The notes under the pieces are model-generated. The model made no database searches. It was not told the DNA's origin and saw only the letters and a list, made by a program, of their open reading frames with translations. The translations under genes were made by a program, and so were the position numbers. From Fuerstiella sp. (lineage in GTDB: Bacteria; Planctomycetota; Planctomycetia; Planctomycetales; Planctomycetaceae), in the NCBI GenBank assembly GCA_029247265.1, contig JAQWLN010000276.1, positions 1 to 59,691 on the forward strand: 59,691 nucleotides of DNA, read 5' to 3'. Below are positions 26,804-37,800 of the stretch, piece by piece (within the stretch, counting starts at the first letter, position 1; each line of letters starts with the position of its first letter).

Positions 26804-29800
26804 TTATCTGCCTGTCACTGGCGCGCGGTAGCTGGCCAGGATTCTGCCGATGCTGAAACAGATAGCAGCTGCGACACAGATGAACAACGATTGCAACTGA
26901 AGCTCATCGGTCAGGCATAACCAGCCGCAGAGTCCTGCCAGAGCCGACAGCAGAATCAGACGATTCACCAATACCGACACACCGCGTCTGCCACTGCTGA
27001 TCAGAGTAACGGCCGCAATCACGCAGGCGACGGCCCATGCAAGGCCCAGACTGTTACCGATGGATTCTCGATTGCGAACGGTGAGAGTAAGCGCTGCGTT
27101 GCCACCTGTGCGGACGAAGTCATGCCGAATACCCGCTTCCGGAATATCAAACTTCAGAGATAGTAAACTGCCGGCAGCCGGCTTCTGGCTGAGCTGAGGT
27201 GCAGCAGCGGGAAGCTGAAGTTGCAGAGAGCCGAATGCCGGTACTGCGGAGCGAGACAATCGAGATTCGTTTGTCGCACCGGACTGCCGACCGCCCGACT
27301 GAGTTTGTTGTGGGCTGATCCCCTGTTGACCGCCCTGGGGCATGTTTTCGTTGAGACGCTCCTTGAAAGACCACGTTTGCGCACCTTTCCCAATCCTGGC
27401 GCGCGCTCTGTTCGTCTGTTCTTTGACGTTTGATTCGCGACGTCCCAGCAGTTGAGATCTTTGCGATTCAGACGAAGGTTTTGCTGACTTCGACTTCAGT
27501 TGCGGTACCAATTGTTTGATCGTGTCGAGCGTTGACGATGTTTTGTCATCAGCCTCGACCTGAGCCGGCAATGTGAAATTGAATTCCGCAGGTGCCCGCT
27601 GAGTTTCCACACTCTGGGCCCCATTGCCGATGATGAATTGAGCATTGTTGGCGTTGTTGAACGTGTTCAGACCGAGGGCTTTATTAGACAGGTACATGTT
27701 GACTTCTCCCCCGGAATCACCTGATCCGGGCAGCTCCTGCACGTTAAAATCAAAGTCCAGTCCCACGAGTTCTTCCAAAGCCTGTTCTCGCTGTTGTTCG
27801 GCGGCCAGCGTATTGCCGCGTTGCGAGAAAAGTATGTTCTGCTGGTCCTGCAGTGCCCGGTAAGACCGTCCACGATTTCCTTTGCCTTTCGAGGACTGCA
27901 CGGAACTTATAATGGACTTGATGTTGTCGACTGCTGACAGCAGCGACGCGTCCTCGAAGTCTGCTTTATCTGCGATCACGACGTTGGTGTGGCGAGGATC
28001 TTCGAACGGTGTGCTGTGCCAGTTGTCGGGCAGATGAATGCTCCAGGTATTCCGCATCACCGTCACCCCGTAGTCCGGAAAGTCGCGATACTCAGGAAAC
28101 TCGGGAACGGGGATTCCAACATTGACTCCGGTCAGGTCGTGCCCGACTGGTGGAAGCGCGCCGGCAAGGGCGATGCGAACTTCGAATGGTGTAGACACTT
28201 CGCCCGATTGAGGGACAGGAATCAGAAACAGTGTCACATCGTTTTCCGATCGAGAAACGATGCGAGTGGGTTTTCCTTTGACAAGGCAAAACAGGAAACG
28301 ACTGTCTTCAGGCAATACGACCGGAAGAAACTGACGCGACTCATTTCGCACCTGCAGTACATGCTGAGAACGCCAGGTTTCGTCTTTCGCAATGACGGTT
28401 GTGTGGGCAGCCAATGCAATGACGGCAGGCGAAACCTGTTGACGTTCAGGAAATTTCAGCTGCCATGCTGAGTTAGGACGGTCGCTGCGCAGTCGGCGGA
28501 TGGCAACGGACTGCTGCAGAAATCCGGCAGGAATATTCGTCTTGATCTGATCGGCAGACACGTCGTCGCCGTCAGTGTTGACGTCGACGGCTTCTAATAG
28601 TCCCGCAGACTGGTTGACGACGACCCAGAAGTGCGATTGGTTGGCGATGGACGCTCTGTTGCTCTGTTTTACAAGGAACTGTGGAGGCTGCGCCTGAATC
28701 TGCTGTGAATCCGGCAGCGGCCGCGTGCCCGTGCCCAGTACGAAGAAACGTTCACTGGCGGGATGCTGCAGATGGATTGTGAATTCCACCCGATCGTCGT
28801 CGACCGATTGTTTCTGAAGCTGACGCAGCCCTGGGATCTGAAAATCAAACACGTCGCTGAGCTCTCGCGGCAGTGTGAAGGAAAGTTCGCGCGTTGCCGC
28901 ACGGGCGATTCGCCAGTTCAAACCAAGAGTGAGTTCGACGGACGTGTCTGTGACATTCGTCACCGATACAGATTCCGCGATCAGTGACGCAGGCGCCTGT
29001 CGCAGTGATAATGTGATCGACCGTGGTGTTGTGGTGGCATTGGTAAAGGAAATGTCGGGCGCCTCGGCCTGCAGTATGAGGATTCTGGAGTCGATGGCTG
29101 TCCCACTTCCGACTCGCTTCCAATCGCCGGCATTCGCTTCGGCGATCTCTGAAGAGGCATCCAGCCAGACGCTCAGCGTCGTGCCTGATTCATCAGCGCC
29201 CACCAACCGCGGCGGCACCAGATTGGCCTCAGACCGGCCCCTGCCGCGATCGGTTTGCCCTTGAATGATGACGTTGATGGCTCCGGATTTTGCCGTGGCG
29301 AACTGGATGTTAAGGGTTTTTGAGTCAGTGATTTCCGGTGACTGACTAAACGACCAGTCGTCGAGTCCATTTGCACTCACGTCCAGAGCGAGGAAATTGG
29401 CCGGGACTGCAATTTCCAGTCGTCGACGCGGTGCTCCCAGGATATTGGCGGTGATTAGGCTGGTCCAGAGCTGTCGCTGTGATTCCAGCTGAACAGCGTG
29501 CAACGCAGCGACCTGAAGACGATTTGCCCTTCGATAAACTTTGATCGTGATCGCAACCGGATGTCGTGTATACCGCCACGCAAGAACTCGACGCAGGTTT
29601 TCGTCTGCACCTGCCGGAAGCCGAGATTCGGCGGCATTGACCTGACTGACTCCGGATAATGAGTCGACTCGCACTTCCAGTTCACGGCCTGCCAGGATGG
29701 TGACGTTTCCTGAATCACGGGATGACGCTTTGACTGCCGGAACAGGCACAGGTACATCCGCTTTGTCGGCAGACGTCAGCTGACGTTTGAACAGGGTCAC

Positions 29801-32800
29801 GTTGACCGATGTCTGGTTTTCGACAGGTTGTTTGAACAACAGCCGCAACGTGCGGGAGGCGGGATGGCCCGCGTCCGCTGGCAGCTGATCGATGTCTGCG
29901 ATTGGCGCGGGAACAGACTCCGGACTCCATCCAGCCACGTCGGCGCCGTCGATCTGCTGAATCTGGTAATCGCCCGGCACAGCAATATCAACTTCGGACA
30001 ACTGTCCCTGGCGGCAATTGATCTTGATGGACGACCGCAGAGTCAGGCCTGAATCACTAATCGTTAGCGCTGTGTTTACGGTGGAATGAAAGATTGTATC
30101 AGTTACGTTCTGAGTGCTGGCCGGTCGCCATTCAATTCGTGTGTCCGTGGCGGCAGATGCCGGGACAACGACCTGCCGACCACTTGTGCGAAATGTGTTT
30201 CTGCGGCCGTTGACCCGGACTTCCAGTTCGTCTTCCGGAAGATCGAACCGAACGGCCGCTGCGGGGGCCGGGTGCAACGGAAGCGTCAAGTGACCGATGG
30301 AGTTTTCGACGGTGGCGGGGACCTCAAACACGACGTCCAGCACGTGGACCCCTTTAGCCGGAATGTGGATGGAATAAATGGTGGTGTTGCCGGTCGGAGG
30401 AACAATCTTCGCAGGAGTCTGTTGCTGTAGCTGCTGTTGGACGTTTCTGACCTGCTGAACAGGTTGATTCGCAGATTGCGGGACGGCTGACGCAATGGAG
30501 TTCCCCTGGAGGATGGCGGCAGAGCCGTCCAGCTGCGCGGAACGGATGGCAACTTTGCCGATCGGCAGTGGGACGTTGACTGGTTTATCAGAAAAGCTGC
30601 GAACGATGTATCTTGCAGAAAACGTCTGTGACCATGCTGAATCCTTTACCTGTCTGAGGCTGACACTCTTGTAGAATGCAGCGGAAACTCCCGTCGTTGG
30701 AGGTGTCTGCTGGCTACCCAATTCGTTTGGAAAGGCCGAACGATACAGCCTGAGAAACTCATCGCGCGGCAGGAACACCCGGTCTGCCAGCAGCTCTGGA
30801 CGTCCAGGCGCGTAAGGCAGCACAACATTCGGACGTGAAACGCCGGTGTCTTTGACCGGCAGGACCGAAACAGGTGCTTTATCCGTCTCCGGTGGAGGAG
30901 CCGCTTCGCTTGGCGAGACTGTCACGACGAACAACAGGATGCTGGTAGGAATCGTGGCGTTGCGGGATTTAAGGTATCCACAACAGCCCTTGTTACGACA
31001 CCACGACAGACAGCAACGACAGACAGCTGTCATTCCCATGAAGATCCATATCCCGATGCCCGTGGCCGTGCCGATGGCCACGCCGTCGATTGCGCTTTGC
31101 CATTGATTCGGCAGCAGAGGCACGACAGCCGCAGCCAGCAGAAACAAAAACAGGCCGGTGCATGTTCTGGCCATCGGCGACCATCGCGAGAGCGCCAAGC
31201 AGACAAGTACGACGATGGATGCTGCAATCAATCGCAGCGCGCTTAGGTGATTCCTGCCCTGGACAACGACCTGCAGCGTTCCGGCATCTGGTCCTGTGCC
31301 AATCGAGCGAAACTGCAGTGAACGGTAGTCGACGGGTTGAGCGATTGCTGCCCGAATCGAAAGACGAGCAGATCCCGAGCGTTTGGAGAGCGGAACGCCG
31401 CCGCCCATCCCCGCGATTACAGCCGCTTGAGGTGCTGCGCCGTCGGAATCCCAATCATTATTCTGTATCGAAACAATACCTTCCGGCGTCAGTGGTGCCG
31501 CTGGCGTGTCCTGATTGTGCTGCACGGCCAGGCCGGCCATAGCACCACCGTCAATTCCGACTGCTGCGGCCTCTGTCGACCTGAGCATTTGTTCGGCCTT
31601 CTGAATCGCTTGATCCCGGGCGATGTGTTCTTGTTCCAGCTCTCCGAAAGGAGCTGCATTTCGAGTGACTGCTTCCGAAGTTGCTGACTCCGCCATCTCC
31701 GACTCGAAAATGTCACCAGGCACGAGAGATTTTGGCTCTATTGCAAAACTCTCGACTTCTTCCATGCCTGCCCCTTCCCCGGATACAGCGGCAGTGGCGG
31801 CTACGGACGAATCCGCCATGAATGTTGGTGCATCAAGTCTGTGATGCGCGCGGCCGCCCACCAGTGACAAGAGGAGCAACGCTACGGAAAGGCAAACGCA
31901 CGCCAGACAACTGCAGGCCAGACTCTTCCAGCGACGTCGACAGACCAGAACTGTTCCCACAAACAGCATCAGCAGGATCATGCCGACGGTCATCAATCGG
32001 GTGGTCGTACTTTGCAGAGTCGGCAGACGAAACTCACCTGCCAGATACTGCAGCCAACCAGGTTGTTCCAGAGGGTGCAATGGATGAAAGCCGCCGTCAT
32101 GAGCCAGCATCATCATGTTGTCCGGGTAGCGAACGTCCCACTTCTGTTCCAATACGTCAATCGGCGACGCCTTGCCGTCATCTGTATCGATGGACAGTCG
32201 CAGAGATTGTTGAGTGGTTGTGCCAAAGCCTGCAGCGTCGCTCGCAGTGGATTCAAACAGGATCTCCAGCGTATGTTCGGTCTGGTCGCTGTTTGTGGGG
32301 ATCGCCACCAGGTAATCAGCCTCGTCACGTCGTACCTCGACGGCTTCGCCGTTAAGAATTGTTGACCACAGGAACGACGGTTCGGATTGAGGCAGTGTGA
32401 ATCGCAGGGTCTGAACACCCACACAGCGAAAACTGGCGGTGCAGGAACGCTGAATGGTGCCTGTTTCGCTTAACAGACTTACGTTGGCCATTTGTTCGCA
32501 AACCGCTGAAGGAACTGTTTGCGTCTCGAATCGGGCTTCTTCCAGGTTCAGCGAGTATTCTGGCTGGATATAACGATACACAAGGGCGACGCGGCGGCCG
32601 GAAGATTCAGGTGGCGGCTCCACAAGACCAGCATCTGCGACGGTCAAACCGGATATGGCCGCATTCCCGTCGGCCTGAAACAGTCGCTGTTCCGGCAACG
32701 CTTCAAACACAAGCAGCCCATGCTGCCGGACGGCGTTTTTTACCCTGACAAATGGTACGGTCAACTCACGCCCATCGTCGCGCGGCCGCTGAATCCGGGT

Positions 32801-34888
32801 TTTAAGAGTGATTGCTCCAGTAACCCGTTTGTCAAACGTCAATGAGAACGTCCGATCATTATCCTCTGCAACATCGGCTGTCTGTTCTGAAATCGTTACC
32901 GCCGCCGGCACCTGAGGGTCGCTGAAACCGGGAACCTGGGCGATGGACACAACGTCAAACCGGACCTGTTCACCCAGAGCCTCGGGCAGCGTAAGTTCTA
33001 ATGTTCGAGTCGTACCATTCGTGACGTCGACCGTAACAATGGCCTCAATCGTACTCTGTCGAGTGTCCATCCATGAACGCAGTACAGAGCGACTGGAGAT
33101 TCGAACCGGCTTTCTTGTGACAGTTAGTTTTCCGGAATAAGTGGTTCCCTGCGTACGAAACAAGAGTGTGCCGTCTTCATCGCCGACTGGTGACAGTCCA
33201 ACCATATCAATCGGCGCGATGTTGAGATCTGTTGCCGCCGACACCTGATAGGTGCCACCGACGATCAGCGTGTCAGCTACGGTCACGACAGGTAAAGTGA
33301 GCGTCTGCGTTTCGTCGGGATCCGATATTGTTCGTATAAACGGAACAGAGAGGCTGAACAACCTGCCTGGCTCAACCGGAGTCGCCGGCTTAACAACAAG
33401 CTGATTGGCTGTGGCTCCGGCTCGCCACTTCAGTGGCATGCCGTCAGCAGTGGAAATGTCGCCAACCTGCCACCCATCCGGCGGTGTCAACGTTGCTTCA
33501 AACAGTGGCGCGTTCAATGTCTCTATCGTGATTTCACATTGAAAAGAGGCCGTGGTGTCGATGACGGAAAGTACGGAGTTGACTTCGCCGAAGAGTTCGC
33601 GGTCCCGAGGGCGGACGGCTACGAGTAATCGGAAATCCTGCATCCAGAAATCGAACACTTCGTCCTGAGGCCGTGCTCCTTCAGCTTCGGCTGTGCTCAA
33701 CTGCCGAATCCCTCCGCCAACTGTTGACATCAGTCGCAACTGGCGCTCATGGGCAACAAACAGCCGACCGGTGTGAGACGTAATGTCGACGAACTCAACT
33801 GACGGGATTCTTGACGCACGTTCGGTTTGATTCGGGGCTACTGCCGATAGCTTCACGATGCGGTCATCCGAAAACGGCTGGCGATACGACAACAGAAGTC
33901 GCGTGAAGTTCTTTCGTTGCGGATCGTCTTCCAGCTTCCACGATTCCAGCCCCGTCGAATCCACCGACGTGATCTCCAGCGACGCGGGGACTACAGCCAC
34001 CAGCTGATTAATTGAACTTCCGAATACTGACAGTCGCGTTTCTGACGTCCACCGCAAAGTGTCGCTACTAAGCTGAACCTGGGCATCTGTGCGGGCGAAT
34101 ACAAGTGTTTGTGCATCGGCCTTTTTCTGACGCGATGTCCATTTCAGACGCGCGTCGGTACGGGAATTAAGCGGAATTCGATAGGTGGCCGGCTGACTCG
34201 GATCGTCAGGACGCTGCAGTTGAAGGTCGTTGATCTCCAGGTGTCGTTCCGCCGGACAAACCACACTTAGCTCTGCTGCTGTGTCTTTGATCACTTGAAA
34301 GGCGGCAACTCGATCGCTCCCAACGTTGCCAAGAGGGGTGGACAGAGTCATCTTCAGAGAGAAGCGACCTGGGTTTCGGTGAAACACAGCAACGGTATCA
34401 GTCTGTTCGTAATCGCGACCGAGTGTTGCGGGGTTATCATCAATCGTCGCATCTTCCACCAACAAATTACCGGTGGGTATGTCAAGGGTTTGCCACTCGT
34501 CGGCGAACTGCTCGACGTCAATCGTTAATTCCACGACTGCATGTTCTCCGCGTTGTGCGACCTCATAGGAAACGGACCGCATCAACATCGGTGCGGGGAT
34601 CGCAGCACGTTTCTTTTGTGCTTTCTGCGCCTTCTGCAGCAGGTCCTGAAACTCAGCCCGCGGTAGCATAACGCCGCGCGGTGAACGCTCAAAAATGGCG
34701 TCAAGCTGGTCGGCCGGAATAAAACTCTGTCGTCCCAGGCTCGGCTCAGAGGTTTCGTCTTGTGCATGGACGCCGCTTGTCGTGACGGCAACAAGCAGCG
34801 TCACGACAGTCATCGCCGAACTGAATCTTCCCCTTGTTTTTTGCTCCGGGCTGAATGCTGCGTTTCCTGTGGGATGGGAATCGGTCAT
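26804..34888 (-). CDS. Giant exported protein with two fused beta-rich modules, unknown family
   Basis: A product of 2694 residues that I cannot assign to a known family. Residues 1-43 form a signal peptide (MTVVTLLVAVTTSGVHA). A module of about 900 mostly beta-strand residues follows, opening with a motif VMLPRAEFQDLL near 75. Cysteine-rich membrane segments lie at about 965-1010, then a low-complexity linker. More membrane segments (about 1215-1300) include a cluster CRCCLSWCRNKGCC. Next comes a second signal-like segment (ILLFVVTVSPSEAA, about 1316-1330). A second beta-rich module opens with VFLPRDEFLRLY near 1370. Its last third has a Gln/Ser-rich region (about 2330-2560), and three membrane helices end the protein. 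The start overlaps the stop of the neighbouring paralogous gene as ATGA. It looks like two paralogues fused head to tail, probably tethered at the cytoplasmic membrane facing out. Confidence 0.8.
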   Translation of the reverse strand: MTDSHPTGNAAFSPEQKTRGRFSSAMTVVTLLVAVTTSGVHAQDETSEPSLGRQSFIPADQLDAIFERSPRGVMLPRAEFQDLLQKAQKAQKKRAAIPAPMLMRSVSYEVAQRGEHAVVELTIDVEQFADEWQTLDIPTGNLLVEDATIDDNPATLGRDYEQTDTVAVFHRNPGRFSLKMTLSTPLGNVGSDRVAAFQVIKDTAAELSVVCPAERHLEINDLQLQRPDDPSQPATYRIPLNSRTDARLKWTSRQKKADAQTLVFARTDAQVQLSSDTLRWTSETRLSVFGSSINQLVAVVPASLEITSVDSTGLESWKLEDDPQRKNFTRLLLSYRQPFSDDRIVKLSAVAPNQTERASRIPSVEFVDITSHTGRLFVAHERQLRLMSTVGGGIRQLSTAEAEGARPQDEVFDFWMQDFRLLVAVRPRDRELFGEVNSVLSVIDTTASFQCEITIETLNAPLFEATLTPPDGWQVGDISTADGMPLKWRAGATANQLVVKPATPVEPGRLFSLSVPFIRTISDPDETQTLTLPVVTVADTLIVGGTYQVSAATDLNIAPIDMVGLSPVGDEDGTLLFRTQGTTYSGKLTVTRKPVRISSRSVLRSWMDTRQSTIEAIVTVDVTNGTTRTLELTLPEALGEQVRFDVVSIAQVPGFSDPQVPAAVTISEQTADVAEDNDRTFSLTFDKRVTGAITLKTRIQRPRDDGRELTVPFVRVKNAVRQHGLLVFEALPEQRLFQADGNAAISGLTVADAGLVEPPPESSGRRVALVYRYIQPEYSLNLEEARFETQTVPSAVCEQMANVSLLSETGTIQRSCTASFRCVGVQTLRFTLPQSEPSFLWSTILNGEAVEVRRDEADYLVAIPTNSDQTEHTLEILFESTASDAAGFGTTTQQSLRLSIDTDDGKASPIDVLEQKWDVRYPDNMMMLAHDGGFHPLHPLEQPGWLQYLAGEFRLPTLQSTTTRLMTVGMILLMLFVGTVLVCRRRWKSLACSCLACVCLSVALLLLSLVGGRAHHRLDAPTFMADSSVAATAAVSGEGAGMEEVESFAIEPKSLVPGDIFESEMAESATSEAVTRNAAPFGELEQEHIARDQAIQKAEQMLRSTEAAAVGIDGGAMAGLAVQHNQDTPAAPLTPEGIVSIQNNDWDSDGAAPQAAVIAGMGGGVPLSKRSGSARLSIRAAIAQPVDYRSLQFRSIGTGPDAGTLQVVVQGRNHLSALRLIAASIVVLVCLALSRWSPMARTCTGLFLFLLAAAVVPLLPNQWQSAIDGVAIGTATGIGIWIFMGMTAVCRCCLSWCRNKGCCGYLKSRNATIPTSILLFVVTVSPSEAAPPPETDKAPVSVLPVKDTGVSRPNVVLPYAPGRPELLADRVFLPRDEFLRLYRSAFPNELGSQQTPPTTGVSAAFYKSVSLRQVKDSAWSQTFSARYIVRSFSDKPVNVPLPIGKVAIRSAQLDGSAAILQGNSIASAVPQSANQPVQQVRNVQQQLQQQTPAKIVPPTGNTTIYSIHIPAKGVHVLDVVFEVPATVENSIGHLTLPLHPAPAAAVRFDLPEDELEVRVNGRRNTFRTSGRQVVVPASAATDTRIEWRPASTQNVTDTIFHSTVNTALTISDSGLTLRSSIKINCRQGQLSEVDIAVPGDYQIQQIDGADVAGWSPESVPAPIADIDQLPADAGHPASRTLRLLFKQPVENQTSVNVTLFKRQLTSADKADVPVPVPAVKASSRDSGNVTILAGRELEVRVDSLSGVSQVNAAESRLPAGADENLRRVLAWRYTRHPVAITIKVYRRANRLQVAALHAVQLESQRQLWTSLITANILGAPRRRLEIAVPANFLALDVSANGLDDWSFSQSPEITDSKTLNIQFATAKSGAINVIIQGQTDRGRGRSEANLVPPRLVGADESGTTLSVWLDASSEIAEANAGDWKRVGSGTAIDSRILILQAEAPDISFTNATTTPRSITLSLRQAPASLIAESVSVTNVTDTSVELTLGLNWRIARAATRELSFTLPRELSDVFDFQIPGLRQLQKQSVDDDRVEFTIHLQHPASERFFVLGTGTRPLPDSQQIQAQPPQFLVKQSNRASIANQSHFWVVVNQSAGLLEAVDVNTDGDDVSADQIKTNIPAGFLQQSVAIRRLRSDRPNSAWQLKFPERQQVSPAVIALAAHTTVIAKDETWRSQHVLQVRNESRQFLPVVLPEDSRFLFCLVKGKPTRIVSRSENDVTLFLIPVPQSGEVSTPFEVRIALAGALPPVGHDLTGVNVGIPVPEFPEYRDFPDYGVTVMRNTWSIHLPDNWHSTPFEDPRHTNVVIADKADFEDASLLSAVDNIKSIISSVQSSKGKGNRGRSYRALQDQQNILFSQRGNTLAAEQQREQALEELVGLDFDFNVQELPGSGDSGGEVNMYLSNKALGLNTFNNANNAQFIIGNGAQSVETQRAPAEFNFTLPAQVEADDKTSSTLDTIKQLVPQLKSKSAKPSSESQRSQLLGRRESNVKEQTNRARARIGKGAQTWSFKERLNENMPQGGQQGISPQQTQSGGRQSGATNESRLSRSAVPAFGSLQLQLPAAAPQLSQKPAAGSLLSLKFDIPEAGIRHDFVRTGGNAALTLTVRNRESIGNSLGLAWAVACVIAAVTLISSGRRGVSVLVNRLILLSALAGLCGWLCLTDELQLQSLFICVAAAICFSIGRILASYRAPVTGR

Positions 34889-37800
34889 GACTTGCCTCCC
34901 ATCAGGTCATTCATCCACTTCGCTACGTCCGGAGACGGGATGACCGCTGCCGGTGGAATGGATGGAGCGGTTTTGAGAGCGATAGGATTCACGACGGGCG
35001 GCGAATCAGTGGGCGGCATTGGCGTATTATCGCCGACCGGTTGAGTTTCTGTCGGTGGATCCTGACGGTTGGGTTCGGATTTCGATGCAGCTCCTGAACT
35101 GTGTCCCAGAAACAACCCGGTTAACCAGATTCCTGCTACGGCCACCAGCCCCAGCGATCCGGCCGATACGAACTGCAGTGTTTCAGAGCTGTCTTTGAGC
35201 GACCAAACGGCCACGCCGAGACACACAGTTACCGTCAATGTAATTCGATTTTCCCAGGTTGTACGTCTCAGGATGAAGCCAACAAAGACAAGTGCACCGC
35301 TGATAATGGCGACAAGAAACGGGCGATTCCACCAGACCACCGAGACCATGTTCTGTCGACCAAGCGCTCGATACACCGAGACATTTCCCTGACGAGCGAA
35401 GTCGGCTGCACCGCTGCCTTCACCGACCCACGTATTCAACGCTGCGGCTTCATGTGTTGTTGTCGGCGATGTCAAAGGGTTCCAGAAGGACCATGTCTGC
35501 CGACCCGTGATATTCCAGTTCTCAGGTTCTCCAACAAGAGAAACGTCTTTAGGCGTCCAGATGGCGACGCGAGTCTGTTGTACGACCGTTCCGCCATCAG
35601 CGTTGCCAACCAGCGGCACTCGGAACGATTGTTTGCTGCCTCGCCCTTCGTAGGGATAACTGTCGGACAGCGAAATCGGACAGCGGAATTGAAATGAAAG
35701 TAGGAATTCCTCGTCCGAAGTTCCGCTGCGGCTGATGTTGACGAAGTATGGATCCCACCCGGGCACTGCTTCCACACCTTCCGTAGCTTCAAAAGTTGTG
35801 CGGCTGGAATTCAACAGCGGTGCCTGCAGATCTGCTCCGGTCGGTACGTCGATTCGCAGACGCTGTCGTTCACTTGTTGTGACTCTCAGGCGGCAGCGGT
35901 AATTGGCCAGACGTTGTTTGTCTGTTACGATTTCGACGGCGGCTCGCGAAACGACAGTGCTGACAACCTCATGGATCTCGTGTCTGCGAACGCGGATTGT
36001 TGCAGTGGCGGGCTGGGAAAAGTAGCGGAAGGCCAGGTAGCCGTCCCGCGGCAGCAGTTCCAACTCGCGAACATCGACGTGTTCGATCGTTTCGCCATCT
36101 CCTTCTGCCGAAATGGAAAGTGACTCATGACGGAGTAATCGGAGTTCGCCCCGCGTCTGAGTCAGTGACACCTTACGTCTATCCCCCTGCTCTGCAGAAT
36201 ACGGGGGCAGAATTCGGACCGGTTCGAGCACGAGTGACTGAACTTGAGTGGCGTCGTCCAGTTCCTGAACGGAGATCTCCCAGTCGGCCCCCAGCTTCAC
36301 TGTGCCGGTGACTTCGTCCTGCAGAACCAGTGTCCATGTGACCCAGCCGTCGATCCCTTCCGCCGCCTTGTCACGCTGCTGAATTACGTGCTGAGCATTC
36401 AATGATCGAAATCGGATGTCGTCAACAATCGATTCTGGCACGGAAATCCGAAAAGTATCAATGCCAGCATTTCGTATCTCAAACTGCAGCATGCTGCTGA
36501 TCTTGATTACGTCCGGATCGACGCTCGCCGTTGTCGCGATGCTGGCGGCCAGTTGGGCGGGGCGTGGCGATGTGCGAACGGCAAGACTGAACGGGCGCTG
36601 AGTGTAATTCCACGACGAAACACGAACGGCTCGGCCAATGGCTCGAGGGTCAGCCGCTTCCGCCGGAAAAACTCCGCGCAGCTTCGCGCTGACGGTCGCT
36701 ACGTCCAGAAACTGCGGCGCGAATAATGTGACTTGGCCGGTTTCGCGTTCTACTCCACCGGGAACGATGGTGGGGATGTCGGTTTCCACACCCTCTGCCG
36801 CCGCATCAAAAGTCTGATGCGCCGAGATATCGACGTCAATCTTACCAATGCGTTTCTGCACAAGAGACAACGTTAGTCTGCCGGACGCCTTGTCAACGTT
36901 GAACTCACTCATCCCGTCCGCGCGCACGTCGTCGATGGTCAGTGTCTCCGGATACGTCAGCTCAAGCTGAAAGACCCCTGCCCGCTCGACGGTGTAAGTC
37001 AGCCGGGTCGTCAATCGAAGTTCGTCGTCACCGAACACGATCCGGCTGTTCTGATCAACCAGAAGACGTGGTTCCACGGGCCGTGTCTGCAGCACAAGGT
37101 GACCTGTTGTACCGCTGAATTCCCATGCCTGTCGTCCCTGGACGGTAAGGCCCTTCTCTGGCGACCCGACATCGATTCGCTTCACTCCAGAGTGTGATGT
37201 TACGATTGTCGTCAGCGATGCGTCTGACGTGACGACGACCCGTCCGGATTCACGTACGACCGAATCCGCATGGATTCCCTGCAATTTCCCATTATCGTCC
37301 TGGCCGACCAGCTGAAACGTATCGCCGTCGGGGACTCTTTCAGTCTGAATTTCAACCTGAAAATGGTCGGTCACCGGAGTTAACAGTTCGATACGAACCA
37401 GCTGTCGCTGGTCGCCTGATTCCGCCTTCCACGCTCGAATTCGACCATTACCCGAAACGACGTCGATTATCCGAGCATCAACGGGAACTTTCACTGAAAC
37501 TTCGGTCAGTTCTCCACGCAGGATCTCGTAATCAAGCGTTGTGGTTGTCTGAATCAGTCCTGCTTCCACCCTAACGTCTGTGTGATTGGAGACACTCGAA
37601 AGCAGATCCATGATGGGGCGGGCGCCCGCCTCAGGATTCCAGCTGACACGAAAGTTCTCGGTTGCTCCCAGACTCGCCTTCACGACCGTCTGTTTGTCAT
37701 TGCTGCCATCCGCTGGTAACAGCACCTGCAATGGACTGACTTCGATGGACTGATCCGGCTCCGGTATCGTGAGTGTCAATTCACTGATACCGACGGCTGG

